12,071 nucleotides of DNA, taken from positions 1 to 12,071 of the forward strand of contig JBCCFD010000228.1 in assembly GCA_039029915.1 (NCBI GenBank), given 5' to 3'. Shown here piece by piece: positions 6,090 to 12,071 of this stretch. The notes below the pieces were generated by a model that did no database searches, was not told where the DNA came from, and saw only the letters and a list, made by a program, of their open reading frames with translations. This DNA is from QQUD01 sp039029915. Lineage in GTDB: Bacteria; Chloroflexota; Anaerolineae; Promineifilales; Promineifilaceae. Position numbers and translations under genes: made by a program. Position 1 is the stretch's first letter, and the number at the start of each line of letters is the position of its first letter.

Positions 6090-7580
6090 ATGACAAATTT
6101 GCAAACGACTCCTGCTCCGTTGCCGCGACGCTTAAAATTTGTGTATGGCCTTGGGGATTGGGGAACAGCCGCTTCATCCACGATTCGGAATGCGTTCTTA
6201 TTTGTATTTCTGACGAGTGTTGTTGGATTAGATCCTGGGTTAGCCGGTACCGCGTTTTTGGTTGGCAAGATTTGGGACGGAATTAATGATCCGCTAGTCG
6301 GGTCGATTAGCGATCGCATTAATACGAGATGGGGACGAAGACGGCCGTTTCTCCTCTTTGGAGCGATTCCTTTTGGACTGAGTTTTTTCCTGCTTTTTGT
6401 GGTCCCTCCTTTTGAAAGCCCCATTGCTTTAGCCGCTTACTACAGCTTCGCCTTTATCCTTTTTGACACGCTTTACACCATCGTCAATGTGCCCTACATT
6501 GCCTTAACGCCCGAACTCAGTGAAGATTATGACGAGCGGAGTAATATCGCTGGCTGGCGGATGGGGGTCTCTATTTTTGCCTCACTGGTCACTGGGGCCA
6601 CCTTTACACTTCTTGCAGAAGATGTGTTTGGCCAGTGGTTCGGAGGTGGGACGACAGGCATTCGGGCTGGCTACCTGCTGGCGGCTGGCATTTGGGGGGT
6701 CACGCTCGCTATTCCGCTTCTCATTTTATTTAATACAATTCAAGAACCTGAACGAGAACCCGTTACCGAGCCATTTCGCCCCATTCAAACCTTTAAAGAG
6801 GTGTTTAGTAATCGGCCGTTTCGTTTAGGGGCTACCATTTATTTAATCACGTTTGCAACATCGGATGCTCTGCTGGTTGTCTTTGTGCGCTTCTTAGTTG
6901 ATTATGTTCGAGTCGACCCTGGTTTTGACAATATTTTGCTGGCTATTGTGCTGGGACTCGCTTTTTTGTCGATGCCCATCACGGTTAAAACGATGGAAAA
7001 GTACGGGAAGCGTGATACATACATCGGCAGCATGATTTTGATGATTGCTGTGCTGCTCATTATGGCGATGGTGCCTCCCGGCGGGCAAAATATCATGTTT
7101 GTAGCGGCCGTTTTTGCTGGTCTTGGCTATGGTGCTATGAATGTTGTGCCGTGGTCGATTGTGGCAGACGTGGTTGAAGAAGATGAGCTGAAATATGGTA
7201 AACGGCGAGAGGGCGTCTTTTCTGGATATCTGGTCTTTTTTAGAAAGCTTGCCTCTGCTTTGGCGGTCTTTGTGGTGGGACAGGTGCTGTCCCTAACTGG
7301 GTTCGTCACAAGTACGGAAGGCACCTTTTTTATACAACAGCCAGAAAGTGCGCTTTTGACCCTGCGTTTCTTTGTAGGGGTCTTCCCCGCCATTATGCTA
7401 TCTGGAGCAATATACGTGGCGTGGCGCTATCCGCTTGACCGCGAACGATTCAACGAAATCCGCGAACAGCTTATTGCCAAACGCGGGGAGCGTGAGACTG
7501 TTCGAGCGATGGATGACGACAGTGATACGGCCGTTGCCCCTATTGAGTTAGCAAATCAGCAGAGTGAGAGCGGGGATTAG
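6090..7580 (+). CDS. GPH-family (MelB-like) sugar:cation symporter
   Basis: Major facilitator superfamily transporter of the glycoside-pentoside-hexuronide:cation symporter family, expected to import a sugar or glycoside together with Na+ or H+ across the cytoplasmic membrane. About 12 hydrophobic helices are visible. The diagnostic stretch KIWDGINDPLVG at residues 60-71 has Asp63 and Asp67 with the same D-x3-D spacing as Asp55 and Asp59 of the MelB cation site. It is followed by the loop SDRINTRWGRRRP (74-86), typical of the family. The 496 residues are slightly long because the last 45 or so form a charged, hydrophilic cytoplasmic tail. AGGA at 6079-6082 is spaced 7 nt from the ATG. The window contains no glycosidase or sugar kinase to suggest the substrate. 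The peroxiredoxin follows 82 bp later on the same strand. Confidence 0.92.
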   Translation: MTNLQTTPAPLPRRLKFVYGLGDWGTAASSTIRNAFLFVFLTSVVGLDPGLAGTAFLVGKIWDGINDPLVGSISDRINTRWGRRRPFLLFGAIPFGLSFFLLFVVPPFESPIALAAYYSFAFILFDTLYTIVNVPYIALTPELSEDYDERSNIAGWRMGVSIFASLVTGATFTLLAEDVFGQWFGGGTTGIRAGYLLAAGIWGVTLAIPLLILFNTIQEPEREPVTEPFRPIQTFKEVFSNRPFRLGATIYLITFATSDALLVVFVRFLVDYVRVDPGFDNILLAIVLGLAFLSMPITVKTMEKYGKRDTYIGSMILMIAVLLIMAMVPPGGQNIMFVAAVFAGLGYGAMNVVPWSIVADVVEEDELKYGKRREGVFSGYLVFFRKLASALAVFVVGQVLSLTGFVTSTEGTFFIQQPESALLTLRFFVGVFPAIMLSGAIYVAWRYPLDRERFNEIREQLIAKRGERETVRAMDDDSDTAVAPIELANQQSESGD

Positions 7581-7621
7581 GTTTTAGCAATTCAGCGTGA
7601 TGAATACTCAGCTGGCTGGCT

Positions 7622-7649
7622 GATAAGCTGACGAAATGACCAGCTTATC
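7622..7649 (+). promoter_or_regulatory. Hairpin abutting the peroxiredoxin ribosome binding site
   Basis: GATAAGCTG (7622-7630) pairs perfectly with CAGCTTATC (7641-7649) across a 10-nt loop. The Shine-Dalgarno AGGAG of the next gene starts at 7651, one base after the stem plus a possible T-G pair. The stem does not cover the AGGAG but would sit against the ribosome footprint. It also overlaps the upstream ATG at 7636, which makes that ATG an unlikely start. Confidence 0.4.
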
Positions 7650-7662
7650 GAGGAGAAAAATG

Positions 7663-8118
7663 ATGTTTGAAGTAGGTGATGTTGCCCCTGATTTTGAATT
7701 AATCACAGATGAAGGTAATACAGTTAAGCTGTCCGACTATCGAGGGCAGCGCGTTTTGATTTTCTTTTACCCAAAAGCGGATACACCGGGATGTACCACA
7801 CAGGCGTGTGGTTTTCGCGATAACTTTCCGATTATTGAAGCGGCGGGCGCAACGGTACTGGGTATTAGCCCCGATGCGCCGGAGAAGCTCGCCAAATGGC
7901 GTGAAAAGATGGGTTTCCCTTACAACTTACTCTCCGACCCTGAGCACACGGTGGCTGAGGCATATGGCGTGTGGGGCGAGAAGAAATTATATGGCCGTCC
8001 CTACATGGGCATCATTCGCAGTCACTTTGTGGTTGATGCAGAGGGCAAGTTTGAGGACGTTCAGTTTAAGGTAGGGCCAAAGAAAAGTATTGAAAAAGGG
8101 GTCAAGATTTTTAAGTAG
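7663..8118 (+). CDS. bcp: PrxQ/Bcp-type thiol peroxidase (peroxiredoxin)
   Basis: Thioredoxin-dependent atypical 2-Cys peroxiredoxin that reduces hydrogen peroxide and organic hydroperoxides in the cytoplasm. Counting from the ATG at 7663, the protein is 151 aa. The active-site stretch DTPGCTTQAC has peroxidatic Cys44 and resolving Cys49, five residues apart as in E. coli Bcp (Cys45/Cys50). The N-terminal APDFEL, YPKADTPGC and later GVWGEK, YGRPYMGI and SHFVVDAEG are family stretches. AGGAG at 7651-7655 is 7 nt from the ATG at 7663, 4 nt from the ATG at 7660 and downstream of the in-frame ATG at 7636, so 7663 is preferred and 7636 is rejected. The gene lies 82 bp after the transporter and converges with the minus-strand gene ending at 8141. 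It is the second peroxide-reducing enzyme in the window besides the exported di-heme peroxidase. Confidence 0.95.
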   Translation: MFEVGDVAPDFELITDEGNTVKLSDYRGQRVLIFFYPKADTPGCTTQACGFRDNFPIIEAAGATVLGISPDAPEKLAKWREKMGFPYNLLSDPEHTVAEAYGVWGEKKLYGRPYMGIIRSHFVVDAEGKFEDVQFKVGPKKSIEKGVKIFK

Positions 8119-8140
8119 CCCTCAAGCCCCCAAATTTTAA

Positions 8141-8527
8141 TTAGCCTAATAATCCGCCACCATTGGGAAGGGTGATAAATGGCTCTCTACCGCTGGGATC
8201 AATCATGATTAATCCCAGCTTTTGGCATTCATCGGACAGTATCATCATAAACGTCATTGAATCTGCGTAAATCGATAAGTTGAAGGTTAAATAACGGCCG
8301 TTTGCCATCAAAATTGGGGGCCATGTGTTCCACGGCGTTTCGTCATCGAGGGATGCCCCATATTTCTGTCCTGCCCATTCAATCATTTTATTGATTTTCT
8401 CAGTGCCAAATCCAACTGGATCAGCGTACCCATCCCCAATTTGTTCATTGATAAAGGGCATAAGCCGTGTTTTGTCAGACGGCAAATTTAAGCCTGTTGG
8501 ATCAACCACGAAAAAATCTTTACTCAT
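8141..8527 (-). CDS. Unrecognised 128-aa acidic protein
   Basis: I do not recognise this family. The protein is soluble and acidic, without signal peptide or membrane helix. A charged N-terminal half (PFINEQIGDGYADPVGFG near residues 24-41) precedes a stretch rich in aromatics and hydrophobics (around 60-100) with ECQKLGLIMIDPSG, and the C-terminus is Gly-rich (PNGGGLLG). AAGAGGAA on the minus strand (8531-8538) is well placed before the ATG. The size and the mixed beta/alpha pattern recall small immunity-type proteins, but that is only an impression. It is last in the minus-strand gene row, 57 bp after the interrupted ADP-ribosylglycohydrolase, and converges with the peroxiredoxin gene, leaving 22 bp between the stops. 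It contains one ACGGCCGT, read as Asn-Gly-Arg. Confidence 0.75.
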   Translation of the reverse strand: MSKDFFVVDPTGLNLPSDKTRLMPFINEQIGDGYADPVGFGTEKINKMIEWAGQKYGASLDDETPWNTWPPILMANGRYLTFNLSIYADSMTFMMILSDECQKLGLIMIDPSGREPFITLPNGGGLLG

Positions 8528-8584
8528 TTGTTCCTCTTGGTCGTATTAAATAATTTAATAAGCGTTGCGTAATTGTGATACCAA

Positions 8585-9460
8585 TTAAACAAGAAAGTCT
8601 TCTGAAAGGTCTTCCCGAAGTTTAATCCAGTTTGTGGGTACTTTTCCAACTGATAAGGCGATAATTCCACCAACGATGGCACAGGTTGTGTCTCTGTCGC
8701 CACCGCCCTGAGCCGTTACCCATAATGCCTCCTCAAAATCTCCGAGATAATGAGCTGCAACCCATAGACAAAATGGTACTGTATCTTGAGCTGAGACTTA
8801 CCAACCGGTTCCAAGTCGAGAAACGGCCGTATCAAACGCCTCTTTAGGAATCTTGGTAGCCAAGATGATGCCATCCCTTGTTGAACTGTCAGGAACAAAC
8901 TGGATAACCTCATTCAGAAAAGATGCTGCACTGTAATTATGAATAATTGAAGCCGCTACAGCTACAGCTATGGCACCAGCTTGTCCATCTGTGTGGGTGT
9001 GGGTAATTACGGCTGATTTTTGAGCCTCTAAAGCCGCACGTTTTGGATGATTTTGATAATACGCACCAATAGGCGCTGCTCGCATGGCGGCTCCGTTTCC
9101 ATAAGACCCACCTTGAAACAATTGGGGAGCGACATCTCGCCAATTTTCACCATCACTCAATTTTTGTAGTAGTTGAATCGCTCCTGCTCCATAGCCACGA
9201 TACGGTTCTTCGCTGAACCGCTCAGCAAACCGCTCTGCTAATTCATCTTGCTCAATCGTTTCAAATTCAGCTAGATTTTCCACAATTGAAAGTGCCATAT
9301 GCGTATCATCTGTCCATTGCCACGGAAATGAGGGCATTTTTCGGTTTGAGATATTTATTTGGGCTAATGCTGACGTGCTGCCTTCCCCAAGCGCGGCTCC
9401 AAATGCATCTCCTACGGATAGCCCATCAAGGCTCAATATTGCTTTTTCAATTTGATTCAT
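8585..9460 (-). pseudogene. ADP-ribosylglycohydrolase (DraG/ARH family) interrupted by one in-frame TAA
   Basis: The family removes ADP-ribose from proteins or small molecules using a binuclear Mg2+ site. The N-terminal part shows GLSVGDAFGAALG (residues 13-25) and WTDDTHMA (49-56), whose Asp51-Asp52 bind metal. The frame stops at a TAA at 8798-8800 (codon 221, after GTGW). The same frame continues without change for 70 more codons: VSAQDTVPFCLW at 222-233, then GGGDRDTTCAIVGG at 252-265 with metal-binding Asp255 and Asp257, ending at TAA 8585-8587. The full product would be 291 aa, a normal family length. Without readthrough the 220-aa product lacks half the metal site and should be inactive. 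No frameshift or other damage is visible. A GAA, CAA or AAA codon mutated by one base would explain the stop; a sequencing error is also possible. The start has only a weak G-rich signal upstream. Confidence 0.88.
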
Positions 9461-9524
9461 AAGTTTTCCCCCGAGAGATATTGTGAAGCATTGAGTTTGA
9501 CTGTGAATTTAAAGTGGCAATATT

Positions 9525-10214
9525 TTATATATGCTTACACCGATCCAAAATTTCCTGATACGTCTGATTTGATAGCCGTACATTTCCCAAATAGGCTGAA
9601 TCTTGGTGAAACCCCCACACTCCAAATGTAATGAGATGGATGTGCGTCTCGACCCTTTTCATCAAAGCCCAATGTCCCAAATCGCTTTCGGCATTGGCGG
9701 AATAATAAAGCCAATCGCCTAAATGCTCTAAATGACCACCTTCAATGTTCAATAAATGATCGAGAAAAGAGTGCTTTTCTTTTGTCCACGGCAGGGCATT
9801 CAGTGCCGTACTGAATGAAATAGCCTCTTCGACTTTTATCTGCAACCAGCCTGCATCGTCCGAAAGCGCCAAAATTTTCTGGATTTTGCATTTTACGAAA
9901 CCCGATTGATCAATTTCTGCAGGATGCTCTTCCCAACCGTTTTGGCCCGATAGGGGGGGTGTAAAAAGCGTCCAAAAAGAATCTGTATCAACTGTCCGAA
10001 ACGGGTGTTTAACCTGCACGATAATCAGATCGCTAATTATTGGCAAAGTTTCTTGCCGGGGCCACCAGCCGTGTTCATTTTCTGATGGGATGTGGTCTTG
10101 CTGGGTTGAGAACTGAACGGCCGTTTCATACCCCAAAATCGGAAACTGCGGCACGTTTTGAAACGGCGCATAGCTACTTTTTTTACAGGTTGGGCAATTG
10201 AAAACGATTTCCAT
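9525..10214 (-). CDS. Unrecognised 229-aa protein with N-terminal CPTC
   Basis: I do not recognise the family. It is a soluble, aromatic-rich protein opening with FNCPTCKK (Cys7 and Cys10). This resembles half of a zinc ribbon or a redox pair, but no second CxxC follows, so a complete zinc site within one chain is unlikely. The middle contains HGWWPR and SGQNGWEEHPAEI. The C-terminal third is rich in Trp, His and Tyr (HLEHLGDWLYYSANAESDLGHWAL near 160-183). There is no signal peptide or membrane helix. It starts 12 bp after the stop of the YdeI-family gene and has no Shine-Dalgarno sequence of its own, which suggests translational coupling within an operon. An ACGGCCGT palindrome near its start encodes Thr-Ala-Val. 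Confidence 0.78.
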   Translation of the reverse strand: MEIVFNCPTCKKSSYAPFQNVPQFPILGYETAVQFSTQQDHIPSENEHGWWPRQETLPIISDLIIVQVKHPFRTVDTDSFWTLFTPPLSGQNGWEEHPAEIDQSGFVKCKIQKILALSDDAGWLQIKVEEAISFSTALNALPWTKEKHSFLDHLLNIEGGHLEHLGDWLYYSANAESDLGHWALMKRVETHIHLITFGVWGFHQDSAYLGNVRLSNQTYQEILDRCKHI

Positions 10215-10226
10215 TTGATGATGTGC

Positions 10227-10829
10227 TTATTTTTTTCGCCATTGATTTGCGCGAATATTGTCTTGAGCCAGTCGGGCCGTTTCTTCGATGCGTTTGGACC
10301 GTGTCGCCGGTCGCTTCGCGTTGGATATCCACTCCAAAATGCCGCGCTTTACCGAGCGGGAAAATGCCTCAAAATTGGCGCTTGAATTCGCATAGCCAGC
10401 AAGAGCAGTTTGTAAATCAGAGGGAATCTCAAGATTTTCAATCTTATCAAGAGCCTGCCACGAGCCATCTCGCTTCGCATCTTCTATTTTTTCAAGACCT
10501 GCGGGCGTCATTAGACCTTGGCTAAGCATCTTTTCGACCCGCTCCTTATTTAATTTAGACCAGTTGCTTTTTGGCTTTCGGGGTGCCATCCACAGCATCG
10601 TGCGATCTTCGTCAAGCTTGCGGGGCAGGCTGTCGATCCACCCAACGCAAAGCGCCTCCTCAACCGCCTCATCATAGGAGACGTATTTATCGGCCCTATG
10701 TTTTTTGAAGCGCACTAGCCACACCCCCTCCGTTTGAGCATGATTTTGAGCGAGCCAGTCGCGCCATTCTTGCCGTGATTCAATTTGAATCTGCTGTGCG
10801 TTCTCTTTCATTTTCAGCCTTTCACTCAT
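10227..10829 (-). CDS. YdeI/OmpD-associated (OmdA) family protein
   Basis: Family members are small cytoplasmic proteins named after Salmonella/E. coli YdeI, linked to OmpD and to resistance against cationic peptides; the biochemical role is unknown. The family stretch YDEAVEEALCVGWIDSLPRKLD lies at about residues 52-73, followed by APRKPKSNWSKLNKERVEKM (82-101). The C-terminal OmdA domain runs from about 134 to 197, with IPSDLQTAL and the basic ISNAKRPATRSKRIEE signature. Length 200 aa is normal. The first ATG overlaps the end of the TPR gene by 8 nt (ATGAGTGA). The second ATG, codon 7 at 10811, has an AAGG about 6 nt before it, while the first has no such signal, so the true start may be 10811. 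The overlap implies co-transcription and coupled translation with the TPR gene. Confidence 0.9.
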   Translation of the reverse strand: MSERLKMKENAQQIQIESRQEWRDWLAQNHAQTEGVWLVRFKKHRADKYVSYDEAVEEALCVGWIDSLPRKLDEDRTMLWMAPRKPKSNWSKLNKERVEKMLSQGLMTPAGLEKIEDAKRDGSWQALDKIENLEIPSDLQTALAGYANSSANFEAFSRSVKRGILEWISNAKRPATRSKRIEETARLAQDNIRANQWRKK

Positions 10830-11652
10830 TCAACGAAGCAATGTGCCCATCAAGCCATTCAACCCGTGCCGTGGCCTCAAGGGGAACAAGCAAATCTCGC
10901 GCTTGGACGAGGAATTTTTGGGCTTCATCCTTATTTTCTTGCATCATATTGACATGGGCTAAAGCAACTAAAGCAAATGCCGCACCGGGAATAAAACCTG
11001 CTTCTTCGCGTAGCGTTAATGATTTGGTGAGGGCATCAGTCGCCGCTTCAAAATCCTTATTTGCAATGTGGGCAAAGCCCATGTGCCGAATAGCGTAGGA
11101 TGCCGTAATTTTGTCACCACTTTCCATAGCTAATTCGTAAGCTTCCTCATGATAAGGCATCGCTTTATCATACTCTTTTCGGACGACGTCATAGACTAGC
11201 CCAACGTGAAAGAGCGACTCGGCAATTTGTGAAGGGGTTCCGGCTTCTTTCCGGAGTTTTAAACCGCGTTCAAAAAGGCCAAGCTCTTCTTTCGGTTCTT
11301 CACTCCGATCGCCTGCTAAGTAGGCTGCATGCGTGGAGAAGCCTAATGCGTCATATATGTCGCCCAGGAGGCGCTTGTTTTCGGTTTGTTGGGCGATGGT
11401 AAGCGCCTGCTCGAGGGCTTGGTGTTGGGTTGCCAGGTTATCTTTGCCAGCAAACATGCCCTCTTCAGTTAAAACACGGCCGATATTTAAATAAACTTGG
11501 GCTCTGGCCGCATCATCGATCTTTTCAGCTAGAGGATGGATACCGTTTAGCAAGGTTAAGGCGTCTTGCCACAGCCCTTGAATGCGCCACTGATTGGCAA
11601 GCTTGATGGCTGATTGGAGTAATTGATTTTCGTTTAAGTAGGTTTGATTCAT
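10822..11652 (-). CDS. Tetratricopeptide-repeat protein
   Basis: A 276-aa all-helical protein made of TPR-like helix pairs at about residues 50-91, 94-136, 142-176, 182-216 and 222-255. Each has the small/large residue pattern typical of TPRs (for example AASYAIRHMGFAHIANKDFEAATDALTKSLTL-like helices in the fourth repeat). Repeat starts are spaced about 40 residues apart, with extended loops, as in the longer TPR_12/MalT-like class rather than strict 34-residue repeats. There is no catalytic domain, signal peptide or membrane helix, so it most likely acts as a cytoplasmic protein-binding scaffold; the partner is unknown. It begins 9 bp after the preceding gene without a clear Shine-Dalgarno sequence and ends overlapping the YdeI-family gene by 8 nt, so it is the central gene of an operon. 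Confidence 0.88.
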   Translation of the reverse strand: MNQTYLNENQLLQSAIKLANQWRIQGLWQDALTLLNGIHPLAEKIDDAARAQVYLNIGRVLTEEGMFAGKDNLATQHQALEQALTIAQQTENKRLLGDIYDALGFSTHAAYLAGDRSEEPKEELGLFERGLKLRKEAGTPSQIAESLFHVGLVYDVVRKEYDKAMPYHEEAYELAMESGDKITASYAIRHMGFAHIANKDFEAATDALTKSLTLREEAGFIPGAAFALVALAHVNMMQENKDEAQKFLVQARDLLVPLEATARVEWLDGHIASLNE

Positions 11653-11661
11653 AAGGAATTC

Positions 11662-12071
11662 TTATAACTCTCTTTTGTATCGCGCTAATCGAGGTCTAAA
11701 TGCATTGACAAACATGTTAGCGTTTTTCTGGAACCAACTAAAAGCATCTTCTTTGTTGCTCTCATTTAACGAGCCGGGTAGTTGACGTTTTAGCCAGATC
11801 GAATGTTTCCCATCTTCACTTTGCCATTCTGTACCAATAGGGAGTTCTTGGTCTATTACCTCTTTTTCTGCCAATAGTTGATTGTAGAATATGTCACCCA
11901 GTTCGCCTCGGTTGAAGGTTAAACGTAATCCTTGCTCCTCATCTTTGCGAATAAAATAAAGTCCGATCCAAGCGTTAGTGACAGGCATGCGCAGGGTGCA
12001 ATAGCCCATGATTGAAGGATTTGGCGGTGGCTGCCGCGATTCATCAAAGTGAATTCTGTCAGCTAAATCTG
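11662..12071 (-). CDS. DUF4268-like protein, C-terminal part (runs off the right edge)
   Basis: The frame is open from the stop at 11662 to the right edge: the 62 bases beyond the first internal ATG (12009) contain no stop in this frame and read DLADRIHFDESRQPPPNPSI before that Met. The gene is therefore truncated by the window, and 12009 is probably not its start. The visible 135 or so residues include WIGLYFIRKDEEQGLRLTFN, then a helical stretch FYNQLLAEKEVIDQELP, a short strand TEWQSEDGKHSIWLKR and a final helix FSWFQKNANMFVNAFRPRL. This order of strands and helices resembles the C-terminal half of DUF4268, a domain often found at the end of proteins in defence or mobile contexts. The match is from memory and only moderate. 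It is followed 9 bp later by the TPR gene. Confidence 0.7.
   Translation of the reverse strand, partial: DLADRIHFDESRQPPPNPSIMGYCTLRMPVTNAWIGLYFIRKDEEQGLRLTFNRGELGDIFYNQLLAEKEVIDQELPIGTEWQSEDGKHSIWLKRQLPGSLNESNKEDAFSWFQKNANMFVNAFRPRLARYKREL

Larger units (their letters stand above)
654..10124. repeat. Dispersed palindromic octamer ACGGCCGT, 12 exact copies
   Basis: Exact copies start at 654, 1879, 2393, 2924, 4134, 4975, 5745, 6341, 7527, 8294, 8823 and 10117, with gaps of about 0.5 to 1.3 kb. Five further sites keep the CGGCCG core with one changed flank (1645, 2008, 6812, 7104, 11476). Many copies are flanked by A/T to give AACGGCCGTT or AAACGGCCGTTT-like forms; the longest palindrome is GAAACGGCCGTTTC at 1876-1889. 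Eleven lie in genes, in three codon phases: Thr-Ala-Val five times, Asn/Asp-Gly-Arg five times, Arg-Pro once. One lies between genes. Random expectation for an octamer in 12 kb with equal base frequencies is about 0.2. Protein sequence therefore does not explain the enrichment. Confidence 0.85.

Noticed and set aside
6310..6317. A cyanobacterial HIP1 octamer GCGATCGC
   Set aside because: Only one copy in 12 kb, whereas HIP1-rich genomes carry one every kilobase or so; not evidence for a cyanobacterium.
6520..6828. A 102-aa plus-strand frame inside the transporter gene
   Set aside because: Out-of-frame shadow of the GPH symporter; no start signal.
7636..7662. Upstream ATG giving a 160-aa peroxiredoxin
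   Set aside because: It lies in the loop of a hairpin, upstream of the AGGAG that serves 7663, and adds residues not typical of the family.
8716..8913. A 65-aa minus-strand frame overlapping the end of the ADP-ribosylglycohydrolase, first taken as a sign of frameshift
   Set aside because: The conserved C-terminal part reads on in the original frame after the TAA, so the lesion is a nonsense codon and not a frameshift.

Overview
This window reads as ordinary chromosome of a free-living bacterium of intermediate GC. The best taxonomic hint is the C-terminal tail YLPLIVGE on the exported di-heme peroxidase. A Y-L-P-L-hydrophobic tail is, from memory, common on exported proteins of Chloroflexota (Anaerolineae, Herpetosiphon and relatives). 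The start signals are Shine-Dalgarno type (GGAGG, AAGGAG). No tRNA, rRNA, CRISPR array, insertion sequence or phage gene was seen. The phylum assignment is an inference, about even odds or slightly better.

Layout. Bases 1-80 hold a heptamer repeat that folds into a long hairpin ending in T6. Plus-strand genes follow: an unrecognised 309-aa protein (92-1021); a structured 416-bp intergenic region with nested inverted repeats and a TATAAT box; a molybdopterin-binding large subunit of the CO dehydrogenase/xanthine dehydrogenase family (1438-3807); and a secreted or membrane-anchored di-heme cytochrome c peroxidase with a TTG start (4053-5243). A perfect 15-bp hairpin separates the peroxidase from a convergent small membrane protein (5331-5645, minus). 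After a 444-bp gap come a GPH/MelB-type sugar:cation symporter (6090-7580) and a PrxQ/Bcp peroxiredoxin (7663-8118), both plus strand.

From 8141 to the right edge everything lies on the minus strand and is tightly packed. In transcription order: a DUF4268-like protein cut by the window edge, a TPR protein, a YdeI/OmpD-associated (OmdA) protein, an unrecognised 229-aa protein with one CPTC motif, an ADP-ribosylglycohydrolase interrupted by one in-frame TAA, and an unrecognised 128-aa acidic protein. The first four are separated by -8 to +12 bp and look like one transcript; the last two follow after gaps of 64 and 57 bp. No joint function can be assigned.

Two signals stand out. First, the 8-bp palindrome ACGGCCGT occurs 12 times in 12 kb, where about 0.2 is expected from equal base frequencies. 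It appears in all three codon phases, on genes of both strands and between genes, which resembles the HIP1 octamer of cyanobacteria but with a different sequence. Second, the ADP-ribosylglycohydrolase is intact for all 291 sense and C-terminal positions except for a TAA at codon 221. The residues after it, including the second metal-binding motif GGDRDT, are perfectly preserved. This implies a very recent nonsense mutation, a sequencing error or stop-codon readthrough. A third lead is the 1022-1437 intergenic region, where two nested-hairpin elements share a 17-nt motif and could be a structured RNA or a repeat family.
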